NCBI RefSeq assembly: GCF_038622445.1
Contig: NZ_CP152019.1
Coordinates: 496,001 to 560,000 of the forward strand
Direction: 5' to 3'
DNA: 64,000 nt
DNA from: Sporosarcina sp. FSL K6-1522
Lineage (GTDB): Bacteria > Bacillota > Bacilli > Bacillales_A > Planococcaceae
Shown here: one piece after another, positions 46,376 to 56,043 of the stretch
Position numbering within the stretch: the first letter of the stretch is position 1
Layout of the letters: each line of letters begins with the position of its first letter
Program-made: the position numbers and the translations under genes
The notes under the pieces: model-generated
The model's database searches: none
What the model saw: the letters and a program-made list of their open reading frames with translations, nothing else
What the model was told of the DNA's origin: nothing

Positions 46376-47034
46376 CGTAATTCCCCTTCCTTTACCTGCT
46401 GTTGCTCTAGTTGTTCAAGTCGATCTGTTAAGTGCGTAATTTGATTTTCAAGCATCTGGCATTTATCCGCCACCGGATCCGGAATGTCTTGGTGATCGTA
46501 TTTACCTTTTACTTTTACACCATTCGAAATAACGACTGTTCCCGGAATGCCAACAACCGTCGAGTCAGACGGGACATCTTTTAACACAACCGAACCCGCT
46601 CCAACTTTACTATTTTCTCCAATCGTAATGGAACCAAGCACCTTTGCCCCCGACGCAACAAGGACATTATCACAAAGCGTTGGATGGCGCTTCCCTTTCT
46701 CTTTACCCGTTCCACCGAGCGTAACACCTTGGTAAAGGGTAACGTCATTACCAATTTCGCACGTCTCCCCAATGACAACACCCATCCCATGGTCGATAAA
46801 AAATCTTCTCCCAATTTGTGCGCCTGGATGAATTTCAATACCCGTAAAGAAACGGCTAACTTGCGAGACCGCCCGCGCAAGAAATAAGAGTTTTTTCTTG
46901 TATAACGCATGGGCAATACGGTGTGACCACGTCGCATGCAGACCCGAGTAGGTAAGCACAACCTCAATCGTACTACGCGCTGCCGGGTCTTGATCAAATA
47001 TGCATTGAATATCTTCCCTCATCCTTTTAAACAA
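46372..47034 (-). CDS. cysE: Serine O-acetyltransferase
   Basis: 220 residues with N-terminal helices and a C-terminal left-handed beta-helix of hexapeptide repeats: [49 protein letters not shown]-like end. Makes O-acetylserine for cysteine synthesis. Downstream of the T-box leader, so expressed when tRNA-Cys is uncharged. About 210 bases of non-coding sequence separate the T-box terminator from the start. Confidence 0.96.
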   Translation of the reverse strand: MFKRMREDIQCIFDQDPAARSTIEVVLTYSGLHATWSHRIAHALYKKKLLFLARAVSQVSRFFTGIEIHPGAQIGRRFFIDHGMGVVIGETCEIGNDVTLYQGVTLGGTGKEKGKRHPTLCDNVLVASGAKVLGSITIGENSKVGAGSVVLKDVPSDSTVVGIPGTVVISNGVKVKGKYDHQDIPDPVADKCQMLENQITHLTDRLEQLEQQQVKEGELR

Positions 47035-47119
47035 CTTACTTCCCCCTCCCGATTTTCAAGATCCGCAGCCTACACCGACCAAATCCCATGGCGATAACTG
47101 CATGACTCGTATCCTACAA

Positions 47120-47241
47120 AGCCCAAAACAACAAAAGCGTAAGCGCGACAGGCGTTGGAGAGCTTGAAGATAAAGGTGCTTTTTGCCTTTATCAGCAAGA
47201 CCGAAACGCCCCGAGCCCCTAGGCGCTGAAGCCTAGACGAT
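47120..47241 (-). repeat. Hairpin-rich spacer between the T-box terminator and cysE
   Basis: Two stems: CTAGGC-TTCA-GCGCCTAG type at the T-box side and GATAAAGG/CCTTTATC with a 9-base loop, then AACGCCTGTCGCGCTTACGC. No coding frame is supported. It looks like a repeat of another kind, but there is only one copy in the window. Confidence 0.35.
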
Positions 47242-47242
47242 A

Positions 47243-47480
47243 AAAAATGCGCCCCTGTCAAAAATGACAGAGACGCATTGAATACGTGGTTCCACTCCGC
47301 TTGGAAGGTGTACGTACCCTTCCCGCTTAACGCCCATAACGCTGGCGATGCGTCCGGCCTACTTAACGTTCGGCACGGCACTCAAAGGTGCATTTCCACA
47401 TTGCAGCGGCACGGATCACTTACAGCCGGTGATGATCCTCTCTGAAGAGCTTGCAATCTGTACTTCTCCTTCTCAAAGCT
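47243..47480 (-). promoter_or_regulatory. Cysteine T-box leader of cysE-cysS
   Basis: Minus strand: GAGAAGGAGAAGTA at the base of stem I, CAGAGAGGATCATCACC with GGCTGTAAG, a specifier loop GGAAATGCACC with TGC (Cys codon, 47390-47392), T-box GGAGTGGAACCACG (47285-47298), and terminator ATGCGTCTCTGTCA/TGACAGGGGCGCAT plus TTTTTT (47243-47279). It matches the known gltX-(T-box)-cysES arrangement of B. subtilis. Confidence 0.93.
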
Positions 47481-47481
47481 T

Positions 47482-47580
47482 AGGCCTACATGATGTAGGT
47501 CATGAAGTTGTTGCGAGGACTGGCAGGATGCCAGTTATGCATCCGTTGCCGCAGGACGCGGCGAACTTAGGATACCTTCC
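47482..47580 (+). repeat. Intergenic repeat copy D (two hairpin units in tandem)
   Basis: Reads GGCCTACATGATGTAGG then TCATGAAGTTGTTGCGAGGA, followed by a second unit ACTGGCAGGATGCCAGT then TATGCATCCGTTGCCGCAGG and GCGGCGAACTTAGG. Each unit is a hairpin followed by ATGnnnnYGTTGC. It lies between gltX and the T-box stem I. Confidence 0.65.
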
Positions 47581-47669
47581 TCTTACTCGCGGTTTTAAAC
47601 TTCGTTCTTTAAAGCAAACTAATTGTTGTTATTCTCACACGCCTGCGCTTGAAAGTCAATGTAAATCAA

Positions 47670-49133
47670 TTACGCCTTAGCGTATTTCGCAACACGCGCA
47701 ACGGATTTCTCTTTTCCGATGAGTGCAATCGCAGCTTGCAGTTCCGGACCATGCGTTTGTCCTGTTGTGACAACGCGAATTGGCATGAAGAGATTTTTCC
47801 CTTTATGACCTGTTTCTTTTTGAACAGCCTTAATTGCCACCTTGATAGAATCTGCATCGAAAGTTTCCAGCGCCTCTAGTTGAGCTTTAAACGAAGCCAT
47901 TACTTCAGGAACTTGTTCTCCAGCGAGTACCGCTTGGGATTCTTCATCATATTCCAATTCATCATTAAAGAACTGGGCGGATAGCTCCACAATCTCAGCT
48001 CCGAAACTCAGTTGGTCATGGTAAAGTGCAATTAGATCACGTACCCATGCACTTTCTTGTTCCGACATTTCCTGTTTAACAAGACCCGCTTTTTGCAGAT
48101 GTGGTAAAGCCAACTCCACTACTTCATCGAGGCTCATTTTTTTCACATATTGGTTGTTCATCCATGTCAATTTCTGTTTGTCGAACATCGATGGCGATTT
48201 CGATAGACGGCTTTCATCGAACAATTTGACCAGCTCATCGTGAGTGAAAATTTCTTCTTCCCCACCTGGCGACCAGCCAAGCAGTGCAAAGAAGTTGAAC
48301 ATCGCTTTTGGTAAATAACCAAGCTCTTTATATTGTGAGATGAATTGAATAATCGACTCATCACGTTTCGAAAGCTTTTTACGGTCTTCATTGACGATTA
48401 ACGTCATATGTCCGTAACGCGGATACTCCCACCCAAAAACATCAAAAATCATCAATTGTTTTGGTGTATTCGTCAAATGCTCTTCACCACGGAAGACATG
48501 CGAAATTTTCATGTAATGATCATCAAAAACAACGGCGAAATTGTATGTTGGAATGCCATTTGCTTTCACAAGCACCCAGTCACCAATGTCCTTCGATTCG
48601 AATGACACCGTACCACGCACGAGGTCTTCTACGTTATAAACCACGTTTCCAGGTACACGCATACGAATTGTATGCGGAATACCCGCTGCTTCTTTCTCCG
48701 CCACTTCTTCCGCTGTTAAGTTACGACATGTACCGCCATACATTGGAGCAGCGATGCCTGATGCCTTTTGCTGTTCACGTTCTGCTTCCAATTGTTCAGA
48801 TGTACAGAAACATTTATACGCTTGGCCGCCCTCTAACATTTCCTGTGCGTGCTTTGTATAAATATCCAAACGCTCCATTTGACGATATGGACCATACGGA
48901 CCTCCGATATCAACGGATTCATCATAATCGATACCAAGCCATTTTAAGTTTTCGAGCTGAGATAATTCCCCCGCTTCAATATTACGCTCCGTGTCTGTAT
49001 CCTCGATACGCACGATGAATTTCCCATCATGATGGCGTGCAAATAAATAGTTAAACAAGGCTGTTCTTGCTCCACCGATATGTAAATGCCCGGTTGGACT
49101 TGGTGCATAGCGCACACGTACTTCTGTTGTCAT
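47670..49133 (-). CDS. gltX: Glutamyl-tRNA synthetase
   Basis: 487 residues from [20 protein letters not shown] with a GGGAG site; the in-frame 15-codon extension covers the promoter region and is rejected. HIGH is in the start; KLSKRDES is the KMSKS loop. In Bacillales it also charges tRNA-Gln. Own promoter; terminates before the T-box. Confidence 0.97.
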   Translation of the reverse strand: MTTEVRVRYAPSPTGHLHIGGARTALFNYLFARHHDGKFIVRIEDTDTERNIEAGELSQLENLKWLGIDYDESVDIGGPYGPYRQMERLDIYTKHAQEMLEGGQAYKCFCTSEQLEAEREQQKASGIAAPMYGGTCRNLTAEEVAEKEAAGIPHTIRMRVPGNVVYNVEDLVRGTVSFESKDIGDWVLVKANGIPTYNFAVVFDDHYMKISHVFRGEEHLTNTPKQLMIFDVFGWEYPRYGHMTLIVNEDRKKLSKRDESIIQFISQYKELGYLPKAMFNFFALLGWSPGGEEEIFTHDELVKLFDESRLSKSPSMFDKQKLTWMNNQYVKKMSLDEVVELALPHLQKAGLVKQEMSEQESAWVRDLIALYHDQLSFGAEIVELSAQFFNDELEYDEESQAVLAGEQVPEVMASFKAQLEALETFDADSIKVAIKAVQKETGHKGKNLFMPIRVVTTGQTHGPELQAAIALIGKEKSVARVAKYAKA

Positions 49134-49168
49134 AATTTGTACATCTCCCGTTCTATACTTTACTGTAT

Positions 49169-49197
49169 ATTTTACCACTCACTAGATTCGTTATCAA
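49169..49197 (-). promoter_or_regulatory. Promoter of gltX
   Basis: TTGATA (49192-49197), 17 bases, TAAAAT (49169-49174) on the minus strand. Its upstream edge touches repeat copy E. Confidence 0.8.
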
Positions 49198-49442
49198 TTA
49201 CGCCTCGGCGTAATTGCGTCCAGATTTCTTCGAGCTTGGGGCCAACAGGATGTTGGTCATGCAGTCGTTGCGACAGGACATCGCGTACTTAGACTGCCTT
49301 CTTAGCTCCTCTTGAAAATCTGTGACATCCGCCGGAGGCTTCAACTTGATTCAGCCAGTGTTTGAGCCCTCACTGAATGAATGCATATTTAGCATCCATT
49401 TAGTCGCCTATAGGAGTGAGGGACTTTTGCTGAAACAAGTTG
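49196..49442 (+). repeat. Intergenic repeat copy E (most complete)
   Basis: Module 1: AATTACGCC-TC-GGCGTAATT palindrome, CAGATTT, CGAGCTTGG, hairpin GGCCAACA-GGA-TGTTGGTC, CATGCAGTCGTTGCGACAGG, TCGCGTACTTAGACTGCC, TTAGCTCC and AAATCTG, which closes on CAGATTT. Module 2: GACATCCGCCGGAGGCTT then a large stem CAACTTGATTCAGC / GCTGAAACAAGTTG with inner CCCTCAC/GTGAGGG (49342-49442). Fills the gltX-ispF spacer. Confidence 0.75.
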
Positions 49443-49449
49443 AAAGAGG

Positions 49450-49926
49450 TCAAGCCTTTACAAGTAAAATTGTCGCCATTGAAGCGATGCCTTCTTCTCG
49501 TCCGACAAAGCCCAATTTTTCAGTCGTTGTCGCCTTGACATTGACTTGTGTGACATCCGCATGTAAAAGCTCTGCTACTCGCTGACGAATCGTTTCAATA
49601 TGCGGTGCCATTTTCGGTCTTTGCGCCATAATCGTACAATCGATATTGCCCAACTTATACCCTTTAGCCTCTACAAGCGCCCAAATTTTTTCTAACAAAA
49701 CCGCAGAGTCCGCATCTTTAAACGCTGCATCTGTATCAGGAAAATGACGTCCGATATCTCCCTCACCAATCGCACCCAATGCTGCATCCGTAATCGTATG
49801 CAACAATACATCTGCATCTGAATGGCCTGTTAACCCTCGCTCATATGGAATCGTAATTCCACCTATAATAAGTGGACGACCTTCCGCAAACTCATGCACG
49901 TCAAAACCTTGTCCGACTCGAATCAT
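49450..49926 (-). CDS. ispF: 2-C-methyl-D-erythritol 2,4-cyclodiphosphate synthase
   Basis: 158 residues: [19 protein letters not shown] with the metal ligands D and [21 protein letters not shown], and [23 protein letters not shown] isoprenoid pathway. Overlaps ispD by 26 bases. Confidence 0.97.
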   Translation of the reverse strand: MIRVGQGFDVHEFAEGRPLIIGGITIPYERGLTGHSDADVLLHTITDAALGAIGEGDIGRHFPDTDAAFKDADSAVLLEKIWALVEAKGYKLGNIDCTIMAQRPKMAPHIETIRQRVAELLHADVTQVNVKATTTEKLGFVGREEGIASMATILLVKA

Positions 49927-50614
49927 CTTTGTTCCCCTGCCTTCTTCTCAATAAAATCTCACCAAATACAAGATCTTCCTGTGTTGTCATCTTGACGTTA
50001 TCATACGTACTTTCCACAATCCGTACCGGATGGCCCAGTCGTTCAACGAGCATGGACTCATCCGTACCGAGAAACGCTTCCGCCTCTGCCTTCTCCGCAG
50101 CCTTTTGTAGCACAGTATATTGGAACGCTTGTGGCGTCTGAATAATCCACAACTTGCTACGATCTACCGTTTCTTCGACGATGCCCACAGGCGCAAACTT
50201 CATCGTATCCTTTGCTTGCACGCCTGCAATTGCCGCACCGTGTTCCTTCGCAACCTGAACGAGTTCATAAATCACAGATTGGCTAATAAACGGCCTTGCC
50301 GCATCATGAACAAGGACGATGCCTCCCTCGCCATGCGCTCGAATACACGCAGCAACGCTCTGTTGCCGCTCACTGCCCCCCGCAACAAGCGCTTTGACCT
50401 TTGTAATGCTAAATTGCGTAAGCATCGATTGAATGCGCTCCCGCTCTGCTGGCTTCACAGCAAGAATCATGCCAACGCAAGCAGGATCCTTTTCGAATAC
50501 ATCGAGTGTATGAATAAGAATTGGCTTATCATCGAGCTCTAAAAAGAGTTTATTGTAGCCAGCACCCATTCGCTGCCCACTTCCGGCTGCCGGCATCATG
50601 ACTGTATACTCCAT
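49901..50614 (-). CDS. ispD: 2-C-methyl-D-erythritol 4-phosphate cytidylyltransferase
   Basis: 237 residues: [20 protein letters not shown] (nucleotide loop), [12 protein letters not shown], and [20 protein letters not shown]. Precedes IspF in the MEP pathway and in the operon. Confidence 0.97.
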   Translation of the reverse strand: MEYTVMMPAAGSGQRMGAGYNKLFLELDDKPILIHTLDVFEKDPACVGMILAVKPAERERIQSMLTQFSITKVKALVAGGSERQQSVAACIRAHGEGGIVLVHDAARPFISQSVIYELVQVAKEHGAAIAGVQAKDTMKFAPVGIVEETVDRSKLWIIQTPQAFQYTVLQKAAEKAEAEAFLGTDESMLVERLGHPVRIVESTYDNVKMTTQEDLVFGEILLRRRQGNKDDSSRTRF

Positions 50615-50645
50615 GATTACTTCCCCGTCTTTCTTTGTACGATTG

Positions 50646-51758
50646 TTAACTTAGTTTTAATGGCTTGCTATTTTTAGGCTTCGCAAAAATCATTCTCCCT
50701 GCCGACGTTTGCAACACGCTTGTCACAACGACATCGATGGCATTGCCGATATGAAACTTCCCATCTTCCACAACAATCATCGTACCATCGTCCAAATATG
50801 CAATCCCTTGATTATGCTCTTTACCGTCTTTAATGACAACGACATGCATATCTTCACCTGGGATAACAACTGGCTTTACAGCATTAGCAAGGTCATTAAT
50901 GTTTAACACCGAAACGCCGTGCAAATCTGCCACTTTGTTCAAATTGAAATCATTTGTTACGACAAGTCCTCCCATGCTTTTCGCAAGGCGCACTAGCTTC
51001 AAATCGACTTCCGAGACATCTGCGAAATCCTCATCTGTAATTAAAATATTGGGTCCATCATCCGTCTGCATACGTTTCAGAACGTCTAATCCGCGTCTCC
51101 CCTTCGTTCGTTTCAATGTATCTGAGGAATCAGCAATATGCTGAAGCTCTGTCAATACAAATTGTGGGACAACGAGCACACCTTCCAGAAAACCAGTTGC
51201 TGAAATATCAGCAATCCGACCATCTATAATAACACTTGTATCTAATATTTTGTATAGCTTCCCACTAGTTGGAACAGGCGTTTCTTCTGCTTCTTTCTTT
51301 TTCGGTCCCGCATTTTTCATCATATACATCGCATTAATAAACTCTTCACGCTTCTTGAATCCTACTTGGAAACCTAAATATCCTAGCAAAACGGATAACA
51401 AGATCGGTAACACCGATAATATCGATGTAATCCCAGGAATTTGAATACCATTCAACCCAAAGTTCACAAGAAATGCAACGCTCAGTCCAAGAACAAGCCC
51501 AATCGTTCCAAATAACAAGTCAAAAATAGGTGCTTTTAACAGACGCTCTTCCCACCACTTGATGAAATTGATAATTGGCATGGTTAAAAAAAGGCTAAAG
51601 ACAAATAAGATTGCCGCTCCAAGAATTGCAGCAACATAAGGATTATTGATCACCGGGTTGTCAGTAAAAGAAAATAAGAGAAATAAGTGCGGTAAAAATA
51701 AAACGCCAAGTGTTCCTCCAGTAAGTAAAAATGATGCTTGAACTACTTTTTTCAACAT
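50646..51758 (-). CDS. yacL: PIN/TRAM domain membrane protein YacL
   Basis: 370 residues. Four N-terminal membrane segments (about 7-125), a PIN nuclease-like domain starting KILDTSVIIDGRIADISATG with acidic residues also in ITDEDFADVSEVD and VVTNDFNLNKVA, and a TRAM domain at the C-terminus. RNA target not known. Usually follows disA; here it follows radA directly. Confidence 0.9.
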   Translation of the reverse strand: MLKKVVQASFLLTGGTLGVLFLPHLFLLFSFTDNPVINNPYVAAILGAAILFVFSLFLTMPIINFIKWWEERLLKAPIFDLLFGTIGLVLGLSVAFLVNFGLNGIQIPGITSILSVLPILLSVLLGYLGFQVGFKKREEFINAMYMMKNAGPKKKEAEETPVPTSGKLYKILDTSVIIDGRIADISATGFLEGVLVVPQFVLTELQHIADSSDTLKRTKGRRGLDVLKRMQTDDGPNILITDEDFADVSEVDLKLVRLAKSMGGLVVTNDFNLNKVADLHGVSVLNINDLANAVKPVVIPGEDMHVVVIKDGKEHNQGIAYLDDGTMIVVEDGKFHIGNAIDVVVTSVLQTSAGRMIFAKPKNSKPLKLS

Positions 51759-51946
51759 GATGAAGCACCTCCTTTAATAATAAATATACACTGCCTCCCC
51801 TACCTTCACCTTGATTGGGACGAGACAAAAAACTTGCCTACTACACCTAATAGGACTCTTTAGCCGGCTGATAGTTCCTTGTTTGCCAACATTCCTTTAG
51901 GAATATGAAGAGATAGGACTGCCTACTCAACAGTCCTACACTCGGG
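51759..51946 (-). other. Spacer between radA and yacL with hairpins; no disA
   Basis: 188 bases with AGGACTG/CAGTCCT (7 bp, 9-base loop), ATTCC/GGAAT, and a weak CCTA...TAGG stem before CAAGTTTTTT. No open frame of significance. Confidence 0.5.
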
Positions 51947-53320
51947 CTAATTCTTAAAGGCTATTTTCAGGGCATCACTTACTGTTTCAACGCCTATTAC
52001 CTGAATTCCTTCCGGGTAATCCCAGCCACCAAGGTTTGACGCCGGTATGATTGCACGGTCAAAGCCCAGTTTAGCCGCTTCCGTCACACGCTGGTCAATC
52101 CGCGAAACACGACGCACTTCCCCCGTCAGCCCAACTTCGCCGACAAAACAATCCGCCAAGCCAGCCGCTGTATCTCGGTAGCTCGATACAATGCTCATGA
52201 GCACCGCCAGGTCAATGGCTGGCTCATCAAGCTTTACACCACCCGCTACTTTAATATATGCATCCTGCGCCTGTAACAGCATCCCCATACGTTTTTCCAA
52301 CACTGCCATCAACAGCGAAACACGGTTTTGGTCAAGTCCAGTCGCCATTCGTTTCGGGTAGTTAAAACTAGATGGCGTGACAAGCGCTTGAATCTCAACA
52401 AGGATGGGGCGCGTTCCTTCCATTGACGCAACAATCGTCGAACCCGCCCCACCTTGCGATCTTTCTTGCAGGAATAATTCGGATGGATTCAGTACCTCCT
52501 TCAAGCCTGCTTGCAGCATTTCAAAGATCGCAATTTCATTCGTCGAACCAAATCGATTTTTCACACTGCGTAAAATTCGGTACGTATGATGCCGTTCGCC
52601 TTCAAAATACAAAACCGTATCCACCATATGCTCTAACAAGCGTGGCCCAGCAATCTGACCGTCTTTCGTAACATGCCCTACAAGGAAGATGGCGATATTT
52701 TGCGTTTTAGCGATACGCATCAATTCCGCTGTACACTCACGTACTTGCGACACACTTCCTGGCGCAGACGTCACTTCAGGATGATGGACCGTTTGAATGG
52801 AGTCCACAATGACAAATTGTGGTTTCACATTCGCCACAGTTTCATGAATTTGCCCCAAATCTGTTTCCGCGTAAATATACAACTCATCGGACGCAACACC
52901 TAGCCGTTCTGCACGCAGTTTTGTCTGGCGAATGGATTCCTCACCCGAAATATAAAGCACCCGTTGCCCCTTGTTTGCAAGGAGTGAGGACACTTGCAGT
53001 AATAACGTAGACTTCCCAATCCCCGGATCACCGCCGATAAGAATAAGTGAGCCCGGCACAATCCCACCACCAAGCACACGATTTAACTCCTCTAAATCCG
53101 TGCCTACTCGTGGCTCCTCTACTGTTTCAATTGCACTGATTGGCATAGCCTTCTGACGTACATTTTCTGTATGCTGAAATGCGCCACGCGGGCCCTTTTG
53201 CACAATCTCTACTTCTTCGTCCATCGTATTCCATTCACCACAGCCCGGACAGCGCCCCATCCACTTCGGTGATTCATAACCACAGGACTTACACATAAAT
53301 TTAGTCTTTTTTTTCGCCAT
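51947..53320 (-). CDS. radA: DNA repair protein RadA
   Basis: 457 residues from [20 protein letters not shown]; an in-frame start 26 codons upstream lacks conservation. Zinc finger [20 protein letters not shown], Walker [15 protein letters not shown], the RadA-specific [15 protein letters not shown], and a Lon-like C-terminal domain. Branch-migration helicase in recombination. Follows clpC as usual. Confidence 0.95.
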   Translation of the reverse strand: MAKKKTKFMCKSCGYESPKWMGRCPGCGEWNTMDEEVEIVQKGPRGAFQHTENVRQKAMPISAIETVEEPRVGTDLEELNRVLGGGIVPGSLILIGGDPGIGKSTLLLQVSSLLANKGQRVLYISGEESIRQTKLRAERLGVASDELYIYAETDLGQIHETVANVKPQFVIVDSIQTVHHPEVTSAPGSVSQVRECTAELMRIAKTQNIAIFLVGHVTKDGQIAGPRLLEHMVDTVLYFEGERHHTYRILRSVKNRFGSTNEIAIFEMLQAGLKEVLNPSELFLQERSQGGAGSTIVASMEGTRPILVEIQALVTPSSFNYPKRMATGLDQNRVSLLMAVLEKRMGMLLQAQDAYIKVAGGVKLDEPAIDLAVLMSIVSSYRDTAAGLADCFVGEVGLTGEVRRVSRIDQRVTEAAKLGFDRAIIPASNLGGWDYPEGIQVIGVETVSDALKIAFKN

Positions 53321-53397
53321 ATAGCTCTCCCTAGACGAAAAGGACAGCCCACTTCCATCGAAAAAACATTCGATGGACGGACTATCCTGTTCACTCA

Positions 53398-55857
53398 TTA
53401 TTTTTTCAACACAACTTCTTCTTTTTTAGCCACTTGGCCCGTCTTCACAACGAATTCCCCGTCTTCTACATCGACGATTACTTTTCCACCAGTCAATATG
53501 ATGCCTTTCAACAGTTCCTCTGACAAGCGGTCTTCCACATGTTTCTGGATTGCACGACGCAATGGACGCGCACCGTATTCAGGATCATAGCCGACATCTG
53601 TAATTTTATCTTGTGCCGCTTCCGTCAATTCGAGTTCAATATCCTGTTCGTTCAGGCGTTTTGTTAACTCATTAGCCATCAGCGTCACAATTTTACGTAG
53701 ATGTTCTTTTTCAAGCGAGTGGAAGACAATCATTTCATCGACACGGTTGAGGAATTCGGGGCGGAATGCCTTCTTCAGCTCATCCAACATTGACGATTTC
53801 ATACCTTCGTAATCCCGAGTTGTATCTTGTAAATTGAAGCCCACATAGCGATTTTTCTTCAATGCTTGCGCTCCAACATTCGATGTCATAATGACAACCG
53901 TATTACGGAAATCAACCGTACGCCCTTTGGAATCCGTCAATCTTCCGTCTTCTAGTACTTGAAGGAGAATATTGAATACATCAGGATGCGCTTTCTCGAT
54001 TTCATCTAGCAGAACGACAGAGTATGGTTTACGACGGACTTTTTCCGTCAACTGACCACCTTCTTCATAGCCGACATACCCAGGAGGTGAACCGACAAGA
54101 CGTGATGTCGCATGCTTTTCCATATACTCGGACATATCTATGCGGATCATCGCATCTTCGTCCCCAAACATCACTTCTGCAAGCGCTCTTGCTAGTTCTG
54201 TTTTCCCAACACCTGTTGGGCCGAGGAAAATGAATGAGCCAATTGGACGTTTTGGATCTTTCAGTCCTGCACGCGCTCGGCGTATCGCACGAGATATAGC
54301 CGTTACAGCTTCTCCTTGACCAATTACACGCTCATGTAGTACCTCTTCCATATTGAGTAGTTTAGCAGTTTCCGTTTCAGCAATTTTAGACACCGGAATT
54401 CCCGTCCACATTGCAACTACTTCTGCGATGTCATCAACCGTTACTTCTGACTCGGTTTGGCCTTGTTTTTCTTTCCAGGCCGTTTTTGTCGTTTCAAGCT
54501 CTTCTTTCATCTTCTGTTCCTTGTCACGGAACGAAGCCGCCTTTTCGAATTCTTGGCTTTGAACAGCCGCATTCTTCTCAGAGCGAATCGCTTCTAACTT
54601 CTGTTCAAGCTCCTTCAAATTCGGCGGTGTCGTGTAAGAACGAAGACGTACTTTTGAGCCTGCCTCATCGATTAAGTCAATCGCTTTATCTGGAAGGAAT
54701 CGATCCGAGATATAACGGTCGGACATTTTCGCAGCCGCTTCAACCGCAGCATCCGTAATTTTCACACGGTGATGCGCTTCATAACGATCACGCAAGCCGT
54801 AAATAATTTGAACCGTTTCGTCAACAGTTGGCTCGTCAACTTGAATCGGTTGGAAACGTCGCTCAAGCGCAGCGTCTTTTTCAATATATTTACGGTACTC
54901 ATCTAGCGTTGTAGCACCAATACATTGCAGTTCACCACGTGCTAACGATGGTTTAAGAATGTTCGATGCGTCGATAGCGCCTTCTGCTCCACCCGCGCCA
55001 ATCAATGTATGCAACTCGTCGATGAACAAAATAATATTGCCCGCCTGACGAATTTCTTCCATCACTTTTTTCATACGATCTTCAAATTCACCACGGTATT
55101 TCGTGCCTGCCACAACTGTTCCCATATCCAGTGTCATCACGCGTTTGTCACGCAGAATTTCCGGCACTTCATTATTGACGACTTGTTGGGCAAGCCCTTC
55201 GGCAATTGCCGTTTTCCCAACACCTGGCTCTCCAATAAGTACAGGGTTGTTCTTCGTACGACGCGCAAGTACCTCAATGACACGTGTAATTTCTTTGCTA
55301 CGTCCAATAACAGGGTCAAGCGTGCCTTCACGAGCAATTTCTGTTAAATCACGCGCTAAGCTATCAAGCGTCGGAGTCGCAGCAGACGGTGATGCGCCTT
55401 GGTTACCTGCTGTATTGTCATTGCTGCCAAGCAGTTGCAGTACTTGCTGACGCGCTTTGTTGAGGCTGACCCCCGCATTGTTTAATACGCGCGCTGCAAC
55501 GCCTTCTCCTTCGCGGATTAGCGCCAGTAAAATATGCTCTGTACCGATATAAGAATGACCAAGTTTACGCGATTCATCCACCGATAATTCAATCACTTTT
55601 TTCGCTCTTGGCGTATAGTGAACAATCGGGCCAACGTCTTTTGTACCGGAGCCGACTAGCTTTTCTACACCTTGTTCAATTGTTTCAAAGCTGACATCTA
55701 TCGCTTCAAGTGCTTTTGCAGCGATACCGCCACCTTCACGGATGAGTCCCAACAAAATGTGTTCTGTGCCGATGGACTCGTGTTTCATCCGGATTGCTTC
55801 TTCTTGGGCGAGCTGCAACACCTTTTGTGCACGTTGTGTAAATCGATTAAACATCAT
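53398..55857 (-). CDS. clpC: ATP-dependent Clp protease ATPase subunit ClpC
   Basis: 819 residues. Two N-terminal repeats ([40 protein letters not shown]), AAA1 [13 protein letters not shown], a middle domain with UVR-like [15 protein letters not shown] that binds McsA/MecA, AAA2 [18 protein letters not shown]. Unfolds substrates for ClpP, including arginine-phosphorylated proteins. Its own promoter with a CtsR operator lies directly upstream; GGAGAGG site. Confidence 0.98.
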   Translation of the reverse strand: MMFNRFTQRAQKVLQLAQEEAIRMKHESIGTEHILLGLIREGGGIAAKALEAIDVSFETIEQGVEKLVGSGTKDVGPIVHYTPRAKKVIELSVDESRKLGHSYIGTEHILLALIREGEGVAARVLNNAGVSLNKARQQVLQLLGSNDNTAGNQGASPSAATPTLDSLARDLTEIAREGTLDPVIGRSKEITRVIEVLARRTKNNPVLIGEPGVGKTAIAEGLAQQVVNNEVPEILRDKRVMTLDMGTVVAGTKYRGEFEDRMKKVMEEIRQAGNIILFIDELHTLIGAGGAEGAIDASNILKPSLARGELQCIGATTLDEYRKYIEKDAALERRFQPIQVDEPTVDETVQIIYGLRDRYEAHHRVKITDAAVEAAAKMSDRYISDRFLPDKAIDLIDEAGSKVRLRSYTTPPNLKELEQKLEAIRSEKNAAVQSQEFEKAASFRDKEQKMKEELETTKTAWKEKQGQTESEVTVDDIAEVVAMWTGIPVSKIAETETAKLLNMEEVLHERVIGQGEAVTAISRAIRRARAGLKDPKRPIGSFIFLGPTGVGKTELARALAEVMFGDEDAMIRIDMSEYMEKHATSRLVGSPPGYVGYEEGGQLTEKVRRKPYSVVLLDEIEKAHPDVFNILLQVLEDGRLTDSKGRTVDFRNTVVIMTSNVGAQALKKNRYVGFNLQDTTRDYEGMKSSMLDELKKAFRPEFLNRVDEMIVFHSLEKEHLRKIVTLMANELTKRLNEQDIELELTEAAQDKITDVGYDPEYGARPLRRAIQKHVEDRLSEELLKGIILTGGKVIVDVEDGEFVVKTGQVAKKEEVVLKK

Positions 55858-55985
55858 ATTCAGTCCTCTCCTTCTATCTATAAATTAGCTAATGGATTTC
55901 TGACCTCATCAGGACAAAATAGAACCTGCCCCTACCATACGTATTCAACTATGTGCACCAGAAATCCTTTATTCACTAAATCAAT

Positions 55986-56002
55986 CTTGACCATATTTGA
56001 CC
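55986..56002 (-). promoter_or_regulatory. CtsR operator of clpC
   Basis: Minus strand GGTCAAA-TAT-GGTCAAG, a direct heptad repeat with a 3-base spacer matching the CtsR consensus. It lies just downstream of the -10 box, over the transcription start. Confidence 0.88.
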
Positions 56003-56004
56003 TT

Positions 56005-56034
56005 ATTATACCGAAATGATAGGAAAGCATGCAA
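56005..56034 (-). promoter_or_regulatory. Promoter of clpC
   Basis: TTGCAT (56029-56034), 18 bases, TATAAT (56005-56010) on the minus strand, 150 bases before clpC and partly reaching toward the mcsB stop. Confidence 0.8.
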
Positions 56035-56043
56035 AATGCCTGC

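Noticed and set aside
47070..47381. A 103-codon minus-strand frame upstream of cysE
   Set aside because: It runs through the T-box motif and terminator, which explain the sequence better.
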